Source: Hydrangea macrophylla
Taxonomy: Eukaryota > Streptophyta > Magnoliopsida > Cornales > Hydrangeaceae
Assembly: GCA_033977485.1 (NCBI GenBank)
Contig: CM066988.1
Span: 7,791,501-7,855,500, forward strand
Length of the DNA stretch: 64,000 nucleotides
Direction: 5' to 3'
Under the pieces are notes generated by a model, which searched no databases, was not told the DNA's origin, and saw only the letters and a list, made by a program, of their open reading frames with translations. The position numbers and the translations under genes were made by a program. Within the stretch, counting starts at the first letter, position 1; each line of letters opens with the position of its first letter. Shown here in pieces: positions 32,985 to 43,349 of this stretch.

Positions 32985-34660
32985 ATCGTGAGTTTCTTCA
33001 CTTATCATGAGCTTCCTCACCCCTTCATCAAAAATCGTGAGCTTTCTCACTTATCGTGAGGTTCCTCACTACTTTGTCCGAAATCGTGAGCTTTCTCACT
33101 TATCGTGAGCTTCTTCACTTATCGTGAGCTTCCTCACTCCTGTATTAAAAATCGTGAGCTTTTTCACTTATCGTGAGCTTCCTCACTCCTTTGTCCAAAA
33201 TCGTGAGCTTTCTCACTTATTATGAGCTTCCTCACTTCTTCATTCAAAATCGTGAGCTTTCTTACTTATCGTGAGCTTTCTCACTTATCGTGATCTTCCT
33301 CACTCCTTTGCCAAAATCATGAACTTTCTCACTTATCATGAGCTTCCTTACTCCTTTCTCACTTATCGTGAGCTTTCTCACTTATCATGAGCTTCTTCAC
33401 TCCTTTGTCCAAACTCATGATCTTTCTCACTAATCATGAGCTTTCTCACTTATCATGAGCTTCCTCACTCCTTTGTCCAAAATCGTGAGCTTACTCACTA
33501 CTTTGTCCGAAATCGTGAGCTTTCTCACTTATTATGAGCTTCCTCACTCCTTTGTCCAAAATTGTGAGCTTTCTCACTTATCGTGAGCTTCTTCACTTAT
33601 CGTGAGCTTTCTCACTTATTATAAGATTCCCCACTCCTTCATTCAAAATTGTGAACTTTCTCACTTATCGTGAGCTTTTTTACTTATCATGAGCTTCCTC
33701 ACTCCTTTGTCTGAAATTGTGAGCTTTCTCACTTATCGTGAGCTTTCTTACTTCTTTCTCACTTATTGTGAGCTTTCTCACTTATCATGAGCTTTCTCAC
33801 CCCTTTGTCCAAAATCGTGAGTTTTTTCACTTATTGTGAGCTTCTTCACTTATCATGAGCTTCCTCACTACTTTGTCCAAAATCGTGAGCTTTCTCACTT
33901 ATCGTGAGCTTACTCACTACTTTGTCCGAAATCGTGAGCTTTCTCACTTATTATGAGATTCCTCACTCCTTTGTCCAAAATTGTGAGCTTTCTCACTTAT
34001 CGTGAGCTTCTTCACTTATCGTGAGCTTTCTCACTTATTATAAGCTTCCCCACTCCTTCATTCAAAATTGTGTGCTTTCTCACTTATCGTGAGCTTTTTT
34101 ACTTATCATGAGCTTCCTCACTCCTTTGTCTGAAATTGTGAGCTTTCTCACTTATCGTGAGCTTCCTTACTTCTTTCTCACTTATCGTGAGCTTTCTCAC
34201 TTATCATGAGCTTTCTCACCCCTTTGTCCAAAATCGTGAGCATTTTCACTTATTGTGAGCTTCTTCACTTATAATGAGCTTTCTCACTCCTTTGTCCGAA
34301 ATCGTGAGCTTTCTCACCCCTTCGTCCAAAATCATGAGCTTTCTCACTTACCGTGAGCTTCCTCACTCCTTCATCCGAAATTGTGAGCTTTCTCACTTAT
34401 CATGAGCTTTCTCACTAATCGTGAGCTTTCTCACTTATCATGAGCTTTTCACTTATCGTGAGCTTCCTCAATTATGAGCCCCCTCACCTACCCATCGGTT
34501 ATCGTGAGCTTCCTCAAAAAAAGATCATGAGCTTCCTTAGCAAATGAAAATTGTGAGCTTCTCCCTTATCGTGAGCTTTCTCACTCCTTTGTCAAAAACT
34601 ATGAGTCCCCCTCACCTACCCATCAGCTATTGTGAGCTTTCTCGCTTATCGGTTATCGCG
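32985..34660 (+). repeat. Satellite-like array of 19 bp units, each a small inverted repeat
   Basis: The basic unit is cttatcGTGAGctttCTCA(C), with arms GTGAG and CTCAC around a 4 base loop. Higher-order units of about 49 bp add ctcctttgtccaaaa. Roughly 70-80 units are visible over 1.6 kb, with mutations such as gtgag to atgag. A block at about 33480-33820 is repeated in near-identical form at about 33880-34230, showing amplification at a larger scale. Confidence 0.92.
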
Positions 34661-35257
34661 AAACCCTTCTCTGATTGGCTATCTTGAACTTCCTCATCCA
34701 TCGCTTGGTATCCAGGACTTCAGTGTCCGTCGATTATCTTTAATTGTCGTCCTCTGGGACCCCACGTTCGATTACATTTGTTTGCGAAGCACACTTCCCA
34801 TAATTCAAGAAGTTTGCCCGAGACCCGGAGTCTTCAACACCTTGGTATCCTTATCAGGATCAACCACTGCATTAGATTCAACACTAGCACAACATAAGTC
34901 CACTCAGGATGGCACACACCCCACAACACTAACTCATGCTAGGATCAGAACCTAAACATGATAGGACTCAGGACACAATTCATATCACATCCATGCATTG
35001 CATATCACTCTTATAGCATAGCATCCGCCTGATTGTTGTGTATGTGCATGTGTGATTTATTCCTTTGTGCCCCGAACTACGTCCTGGTCTGATTCCCCTT
35101 GGGATACGTAGGCAGCTAACGCAAAGCGCGACCAGCACTAGCCTCAGTATCATTACATCTTTTGCAATGCTTTTTATCCTAAATTTATAGCCTCCAAAAG
35201 ACCTTTCTTCAAAGCTTTGGCACTCGCTTGCGACATGCATTGCCTCGCAAGTTCATG
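34661..35257 (+). other. Unique 3' segment before the polypurine tract of the host element
   Basis: Non-coding. The last 240 bp match, in reverse, the region after the 3' LTR of the nested element (4553-4800), including gggatacgtagg and tgcatgtgt motifs. No gene is seen in the 34661-35020 part. Confidence 0.6.
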
Positions 35258-35273
35258 CCAAAGAGGGGCAAAT
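35258..35273 (+). promoter_or_regulatory. Polypurine tract of the host Tat-family element
   Basis: CCAAAGAGGGGCAAAT directly precedes TGTACACACCCC at 35274. It differs from the nested element's tract only in the final base. Confidence 0.85.
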
Positions 35274-37784
35274 TGTACACACCCCATTTTGTCGCCTATC
35301 AGATTTAGGAGACCCATAGCTTGGTGGTTCACAATGATCGAAAAAGACTCAAAAGTACTCCTTGAAGTAAGTTCTATTTCTTAAAATGCTCAGAGTGACC
35401 AAAATGCCCCTGAAAACACGAAAACTCCCAGATTTGGACCCAAAGTTCTGGAAACATGATATTTCGTAAGAAAAGTAATAAAATGAGTTTTTAGTAAAAT
35501 CTGATGAAATCGTCGGCTCCCAGAGACCACCGAAAGTTTCGGAAGTTCCCATAAAGTCCCCGTTGACCGGTTTGACCAAGTTTGACCAAGTTTGACCAAG
35601 GTTTGACTGAAATCGTCCAAATTCGTCAAAAGGTTCTAGAATCATTCTAGATCAAGTGGAAAGTATTAAAATGAGTTTTAAAATAAAATCACACAAAAAC
35701 GTCAGCTCCTGGGAGCTCCTAGAGGTTTCCAGAACTTCCCGGGAATCCCAAGTTTGACTAGGTTGACCAAAAGTTGACTTTGAAACCGAAGCACCATATC
35801 ATTTTCAAACATTTTTCATGGATACTAGAGGTCAATAGCTTTCCGACGGTATATCGCACAAAATTTTGGATTTCAAACGAATTTATTATGAATTTCTGAA
35901 GGCAAAAAAGGCTATCAAATCGACTTTTATCGCGAATACCGCAAATCTTTTCAAAGTGACCTATCTCTGAACTATTTTTTATGTAAAGTAGACTCCATTA
36001 CCTTTCCAACGATATATTATAACCTCAATTTGGAGTTTGTATGAATTTTATGTGAATTTCGGACAAAATAGAGCCTTTTCGCGAATACCGGAACCTCTGG
36101 GTGCCTAAAAAGGATTATCTGGACGAATGAGGAGCAGTGCCGCCGCGGCACTGGCACACTGCCGCCGCAGCACTGGCCCACTGCCTTCGCTAATTTCAAA
36201 CGAAATTATTTGAACATAGAACTATTTCAAAACCCCTCTTCAACCCCCTCATTTTGATCTCAAGAAAGAAAACTCAAGTTTTTCCCAAAATCTTTAAAAT
36301 AGTGAGTCAAAATCGTGAATGATCTGAGCTCAAAGATTTCTCTAGAACCCAATACTCAATGTATAGATGCAAGACCACTTGGAAAGTCTTTCTAACTCAT
36401 TAGAGAACACCCATGATTTTTGGTTTGACTTGGAGATACTTGAAAATAGTCCATTTGGACCCAAACATTCTCTCCAGATATTCTGTTTTTGCTGTCACAG
36501 CAGCTTGGTTGACTTTCAACTTGTTTTACCGAAAACATTTCCAAAATGAGTGGTCCTAACTTATTTTTTCCTTGAACTTAAGTGTCTTACGGAACTTTCT
36601 GTATAATATGGGCCTCTAGATCTTTTGTTTTCATTTTCTAAGATTTTCTAGCATTTCAGTCGATAGTACGGACTCTGTTTCTGAATAACCTCTATTTTTT
36701 ATATGATTTCTCTCAATCTGTGATAGTTATTAAAGATTGGATTATTGGGTTGTGTTCTAGACACAATAAGAAAGATCTCCATAAAAAATCATGCATTGAA
36801 AACATTCCTAATCCCTCTTTTCAATTTCTAAAATATCATGTTACTGTTCTGTCCACTATTCGCAGCAAGCATACTTTTACTTCCATCCTTTGATTTGATG
36901 CTTACATGCACTCCAAATTAGCTCATGTCATAGGAAGTAGTTCATACTACATTTGTACATATCCCATGATGATTTCATTCTTTCATTCATACACATTTTA
37001 GACTTCTAAGTCATTCTAGGAATCCATGAACATAAAACACACTACAACCTTGGCACATTCTAGATACATATATTGCATCCATGCAAAGATTTGGGGTTTT
37101 TGTAACTCCTAATCTAAGTGGATTATAAGGAATGATCATGATCACATCTTCATGCTTTCCCTCGATCTAATCCTCCTTTCTCATCCGTCCCGGGGATTGA
37201 GAGATCTTCTTTTCTCAAAGATTAACATGCATCATTCTAGCATTCTAAGCATCCTTGTTTTCTTTGATTTATTTGTTTCCAGAACAATTCATGTCCCCCT
37301 AGATTACGAAAACTTTATTACTTGATATGTGATTAGACAATTTTTCCTAGGTTTGTTCGTGTGATCTTTCACTTTGCATTGTGTGATACTTGGCTTAGAT
37401 CTTATGAATGATATCTTATCTTTAGATCTTCCATTTTAAATTTTCTTATGTGATGTAATATACTATCATAGTATTAATTGTCGAACCATACATAGCATAA
37501 GATGATTATTTGGATGCTAGTTGAGGCCCGTAGAGAGACGGGGCGAGTTGAGGGTGTTTTAGTCGTGACAAAGGCTCCTTCCTCTCTCGTACCAAAACCC
37601 CGAGCCAAGTTCTTTGGTTATGAAGGGCAGGTGCCCTTTATCCATTTGGGTGAGTCAAAATTAGGTTTCTTGGTTCCTTAAAGACCAAGTGGCGACTTTG
37701 TATCTGTTTTCAAAAGAGCATTTTCTTTCTTTGATCTCAATCAATTTCAAACAAAAACAAGTGGTGGAATCCCGCGTGTCCACA
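35274..37784 (+). repeat. 3' LTR of the host Tat-family element (2511 bp)
   Basis: It is a diverged, reverse-oriented relative of 1216-4534, starting TGTACACACCCC and ending CGTGTCCACA. Shared blocks include the GC-rich repeat (36136-36185), the gccctttatccatttgggtgag block near the end and ccaccaagctatgggtctcc near the start. It is about 800 bp shorter than the nested copies and clearly older. Its mate would be outside the window. Confidence 0.9.
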
Positions 37785-37785
37785 A

Positions 37786-39983
37786 TGGGCACTAAGCCAC
37801 ATGTAGATGAGGCAAACCCACAAATCGAAGTCCAGATCCACGACATTCAGTTCTCTACATTAAGACACCAAGAAATACCCAAGCATTGAAAAATACAACC
37901 AAAAAAATGATATGCATGATAACCAAGTTTTATTCATCAATTGTTGTTGAGTGATCAAGGTATGACCATTTTGTATACATAATCATAATTGTAGTTAAAT
38001 CTAGAAAATTCCAGAATAGTTGCATCAACTTCAAACGCTTAGAAAATGATCTTAACTCGATCGTATGCTCACGATTTTACATCGGCATGTAGATGCATGA
38101 GTTAGGAATCATCCCCAAAAAGTGGAATATCGATAACTATTATGATTTTTTTAAATTCAAGCACAAAGAGGCTATGTTCAAATCTGTCAACCGATTTTTC
38201 AATTTTTAAAAATAGCATGTGGATCCTAGAGGTTCTCAAAACGGATTGAATGAAAGCTAATTCATCAAAGTTTATCCAGAAAATTTGAAATCCATCAAAC
38301 TATGGGTAAACCAATCTGTTTTGCTGAATTTTATCTAGTTCATTTTAAAGTATGAGGAGAACATCTTAGGTGTTGGTTGAAGCTTATTAGAGAGATCAAA
38401 CTCATTGATCGACTTAATTATCATGATTTCCAATCAATTTAGCCCTCAAGTTCTATGAAGAACTTTAGATCATAGACCAAAGGGACTTATAAATATCCTT
38501 TTGGAGATGAAACTCAATCGGTATTCTAGGCAATAGGAATAATCAAGAGATATGTATGAACATAGGAATTATCCTTCTCATAGATCATACTTCCAAACCA
38601 TCATAGAACTCAAAATAGATACATATATATAATCATGTATGCATGGATCTAAACTAAAATGGAAAAATGAAATCAAAATTGAAAGTCAAAGTGAAAATCA
38701 ACCTCTAATTAAGAATTATCAATAAAATCAAAAGAGACTCAAATCTGGTTTTGTGAGTGTGTGGAGAACAAGAGAGGAAGAAAGATGAGTGTTCTAACAA
38801 AAAAAAAAATTAAACTAGATTCAAGTCTTATCGATCTATATATAAATGTAGGAATTAGAGATGAATTATGATGTCTACCTCTTGGAGGATTCTCAATTAT
38901 GCAATCAAAGTTGAATTGAAGAGTCTTCTTCTTCAAGTGTTCTTCAAGCTCTTCAAGCACTCATCCAAGGAAGTTGAGGGGAGCATTTGATGTCTAATTC
39001 ATCTAATCTAATTATCTTGAGATTAGCTTAGAAAGTTTTAATTCATAATTCACTTCATCTCTCTAGAAATCTCTCTTAAATTGAAAGTATTTTGCAAGTA
39101 TATTCACTTATATGTACTTCTCTCTTTTATATATTCTCCTCTATATGTACTTGTGTGTTCTTCCATCTCAAAGATGATCTCATATGGATCTATATATAGA
39201 GTTTTGAAAACATAACTCTTAAGTTTCAGGGTTAAAACAGAGATTTTAGAGGTCAGAAAAGGGTTAAAATGGCCATTTCGGTGCCTAAATGCAGTTTCCA
39301 GGAAATTTCCACGTAGTGGGAGGCTTCTAGAAGGGTATGGAACTCAAAAACTCGATGGAGGGACCAACATATAGTTGGCGGCTTAGGTGTGACCCACCAC
39401 CCCATTAGTGGGACCCGCCACCTACTTTTCTTCATCCTCTAGTTTCCCTTATGTCCTGTTTCAAATATTACGTGCACTGCTTTTCCAAATTTTTGTAAAA
39501 ATGCTTTTTGGTGTCTAAAATCGTCCATTTATGTACCGTTGTAAAGTTGTCGAGTTAAATTTCAGTATAAAAATATTCTAGGAGGTTTTGAAATGAAAAT
39601 TGAAGTCTAATTGAAGCCCGAAAGTCCTCCAAAACGTTCGTCGTCTTTTTGAAATCAAACGACGCCTTTTCAAAATTGCTTTTCAATGTGTCTCGATTTC
39701 GAACTTTTCTTTAAAATCAAATCTCTGTACATCTAGAATACTACATTTAGAACACTTCCTGTTCATACAACCCTGAGTGAATATGAATTCTGAGAGACAA
39801 TTTTGACAAAGTCGGGATTTATGCATGGAAAAAGGCTTTTCTGAACTTGAAGTCACTTTCTGAAGTTCGATCTTTCGATTGTGTGGAATCGAGTTCCTTC
39901 CACGGGGTACTTTTCATCATTGAATCCTCCAAGATGTTGTTCACCCTAAATCCTATTAGTGTGGTCAAAATTGGGTGTCTACA
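37786..39983 (-). repeat. Probable diverged Tat-type LTR remnant
   Basis: On the minus strand it starts TGTAGACACCCAATTTTGACC, close to the TGTAGACACCCCATTTTGTC start of the other LTRs, and contains a tatatata-type TATA at about 39191. The other boundary, near 37786, is only inferred from a ..CCCA end next to the host LTR. No coding frame, polypurine tract or primer site adjoins it. It abuts copia integrase sequence at 39985. It could be a solo LTR or a truncated element. Confidence 0.45.
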
Positions 39984-39984
39984 A

Positions 39985-42410
39985 TCACATGTATGCTTAT
40001 TCTAGATCTCTACATGTAATCTTGCCTTTGGCAAATTACTTATTCAAATTATCAAACTTAAGGCACATTTTTCGGACCAACCAATTAAGTGTAATCGCCT
40101 TGACAATGCAGCTGAATTTACCTCTCAAGCTTTTGATGACTATTGTTCATCCATAGGAATTGATGTTGAAAATCCTGTCCCGCATGTACACACACACAAA
40201 ATGGTTTAGCAGAATCCCTAATTAAGCACCTTCAACTTGTTGCAAGGCACTTGCTTATGCAATCTAGACTCCCTGTTAGTGCTTGGGGACATGTTATCTT
40301 GCATGCTAAAATGTAACTTAGACCCACTTCTAATGATCAGTGCTCAGCTGCACAACTTGTGATAGGTTGTCAGTCTAACATTTTAAACTTGCAAAATTTT
40401 GGTTGTGCATTACATGTTCCTATACCACCCCCAAAACGCACTAAGATGGGCCCCCAAAGGTGTTTGGGAATCAATATGTTGGTTTTGACTCACCTTCTAT
40501 TATCCGTTATCTAGAACCATTAACAAGGGATGTACTTAATGCCAGGTAGGGGTGGACATGAGCAAAGCCACTCCACAAGGGCTCGAAGCTAGGATCGATA
40601 AAGGCAAGGGTCGGCTCATTCATATAAGCCGACCTATAGGTTCCAAATGAGTCTACTGCAAATGAGTCTATTGCATGGCAGAAGCGTGGCAGACCTATAG
40701 GTTCCAAAGATTCAGCTCTCTAGAAGCAGAGAGTGAATGAAAAATTGTGCCCTAATAAAGCTCCAGAAGAAGATGTTCAATGCGCTCTAGAAGAGGTAAT
40801 GTACCAAAAATCCACTTTTGCTAAAATCCCCATAGAATATAATGCATGCCTTAGACAAGGCACTAGTCCTTAAAGAGACTTTGACTCAGGAACCTGATAA
40901 TAGTGAGATCATAATATTCCATATATTTTTAAGAAAAATGTGGGAGCGAAAGAAATCAGTCATCGATGACATTTACTTATGCTGTAGCTACTAAAATATC
41001 CAAGGGCAATGATGAAATTGATGATACTGAACCACATAGTATAAATGAATGTTGACAAAGAAATGATTGGCCAAAATGGAAAGAAGCAATTCAAGTAGAA
41101 TTGGAATCTCTTGAAAAACGTAGTGTATTTGGAGCTATAGCACACCCACCAAAGAATGTAAACCCGGTAGGTTTTAAATGAGTGTTTGTGAGAAAAAGTA
41201 ATGAGAAAAATGATATTGCAAGATATAAGGCACGCCTTGTAGCACAAAGCATCCTGTAGAAACATGGGATTGATTATGAAGAAACGTACTCCCCAGTTAT
41301 GGATGCAACCACATTCCGATATTTACTAAGTCTAGCAGTTCCTTAAAAACTAGACATGAGACTCATGGATGTAGTTACTGCATGTCTATGTAGGGACTTA
41401 GACACAGAAATTTACATGAAGATCCCTGAAGGATTGGCTTTGCATTAAGTAAAACCAAGGAGTACATATTCGATCAAACTAAGATGTGCATTGTACTGTT
41501 TAAAAAAATCATGAAGAATGTGGCACAACCATCTTAGTGAATATTTGTCTGAGGAAGCGTATGAAAATAATCCCATTTGTCCATGTGTCTTCATAAAGAT
41601 ATTTACAAATGGACTTTCCATAGTAGCAGTTTATGTGGATGATATAAATCTAATCAGGTCTCCAGAAGAGCTTGAGAAACTCGCTATCTATTTAAAGAAA
41701 GAGTTTGAAATGAAGGACCTTGGGGAAACAAAATTTTGTCTCGGCCTGTAGCCGAGAGAAGTACTAGTGGAATATTAGTTCATCAATCAAGCTATATTGA
41801 AAAGGTGTTGAAGCACATTAATATGGACAAATATAATCCACTAAATACACCCATGGTCGTCAGGTCCCTAGATGTCAAGAAAGATCCATATTGACCAAAA
41901 GAAGAAAATGAAGAAATCCTTGGTCCTGAAGTACCATATATGAGTGTTATTGGTGCACTATTGTACTTGGCTCAAAGTAGAAGACCAGACATTGCATTTT
42001 ATGTTAATCTGCTTGCAGGATTTAGTTCTGCACCAACCTATAGGTATTGTACTAGAATAAAACACATTTATAGATACCTTTGTGGGACCATTGATATGGG
42101 TTTGTTTTATTCATCTAATTTATCTAATCATTCTCACTTAGTTGGTTTTGCCAATTTAGGTTATCTTTCCAACCCTCATAAGGGTCCCTCACAAACAAGT
42201 TATGTATTTATGAACAATAATGCAGCTATTTCTTGGCGCTCTACTAAAAAAGCTTTAGAATCTACATCCTCCAACCATTGTGAAATTCTAGCACTCCACA
42301 AAGCAAGCCGAGAGTGTGTCTGTCTAAGATCATTAGTCCAGCATATACGAAGTAGTTGTCAATTAACTCCAGACGTTGATGAGCCGACTACAATCTATGA
42401 AGACAATATA
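39985..42410 (+). pseudogene. Ty1/copia polyprotein remnant: integrase, RT and RNase H
   Basis: Decayed frames in copia order. The integrase core comes first (DNAAEFTSQAFDDYCSSIGI, HTQNGLAESLIKHLQL). A damaged stretch with GPQR-type motif follows near 40450. RT includes YKARLVAQ, DYEETYSPV and YVDDINLI at about 41633-41656, and RNase H includes a recognisable copia segment (SVIGALLYLAQSRRPDIAF...SNHCEILALHKASRE). There are many stops, frameshifts and a possible internal insertion around 40540-40740. The RNase H is cut after TIYEDN at 42407, where the CACTA terminus begins, and the left end abuts a putative LTR. Gag, protease and both LTRs are absent from the window. It is the oldest element in the right block. 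Confidence 0.88.
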
Positions 42411-42960
42411 CACTACAACAAAAAAGTGTTTTTTCAAGGAAAAAGTTCCTTGCTAAAAGTCACAATTTCTTGGTAAAAGCCTTAGCAATGAAAGAATTTC
42501 ATCACTCGATACCTTGCCAAAAGCTTCCTACCCATTGCTTCTGGTGACGAAAAATATTTTCCTTGCCAATTCTTAACTTTTGGCAAGGAAATTTTTCCTT
42601 GCTATTGATCAACATTTTCGTTGCTAAATAACATAATTTCCTTGCCAAAAACCTATTTTTGTATTGTACTATAGACAATTGGCAAGGAAACAATTTCGCT
42701 GCTAAATACAGAACTCTAAGGCGAGGAGATTTGTTCCTTGCTAAAAATTCTTGTTTCCTTGCAAATAATATTAACATAAGGAAATGAAATAATTTCCTTG
42801 CTAAATGAGGTTTTTAGCGAGGAAAAAAATATTTTATTGGCAATTGTATTCATTTAAGGCAAGGAGATAATTTCCTTGTTAAATGTGGTTTTCGGCGACA
42901 AAAATATGGTTTCTTCCTGATTTTGTTCCTCAAAGGCAAGGAAATAGTTTTATCACTAAA
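42411..42960. repeat. CACTA terminal inverted repeat and subterminal repeats
   Basis: The terminal CACTACAACAAAAAA is followed by about a dozen short motifs (ttccttgctaaa, ttggcaagga, ccttgccaa) in direct and inverted orientation. In known CACTA elements such subterminal repeats bind the element's own regulatory protein. Confidence 0.85.
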
Positions 42961-43349
42961 AATAACTTCAAGAATAACTGTCCAATCCAGTATTTATTAT
43001 TAATCTTGTAAATTTTCAAAAGTTGTCCAATCTACGAATATAGAATAATCAAAACATGTCCAACATATCATAATATTAAATACTCACATCCAACATAACT
43101 TAAGTATTATATATACAAGAAGTATCTAATAGGTCACAACATAAAAACTCCAACATAATATAAGTTTCATATATCCCAAATAATACTAAATATGTCTCAC
43201 TACATAACATAACTAATAAATTGCTGCACAAACTCTAAGTTACGATCCAAACTTCTGGGCCCCATCTACGTCCCCATCTATAATACAAGTAAAAGAATAA
43301 CATCAGTACCTTATCAATCGAAAAAAGAAGAGGAAAAAAATGCACAAAA
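42961..43349. other. A/T-rich non-coding segment of the CACTA element
   Basis: It contains repeated tccaacata and aagtat motifs but no coding frame and no recognisable site. Confidence 0.5.

Larger units (their letters stand above)
30430..35273 (+). mobile_element. 3' internal region of the host Tat-family element, right of the nested insertion
   Basis: It resumes the tandem repeat cut at 1215 (ccctggcccgaactacg at 30431) and ends at a polypurine tract and 3' LTR. No protein-coding frame with recognisable content is seen. Instead there are successive repeat blocks: ggggcaaac units (30600-30830), about 117 bp units (31660-32330), 33-37 bp units (32370-32575) and 19 bp units (32985-34660). Between 30900 and 31660 there is A/T-rich sequence with several tccccagc motifs. 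Bases 35020-35257 match 4553-4800 of the minus-strand element in reverse. The antisense genes of the minus-strand element are not found here. Confidence 0.8.

Noticed and set aside
32985..34660. Possible CRISPR-like array of short repeats
   Set aside because: Repeats are 19 bp with no unique spacers, in plant retrotransposon DNA, and no cas genes; it is a tandem array.
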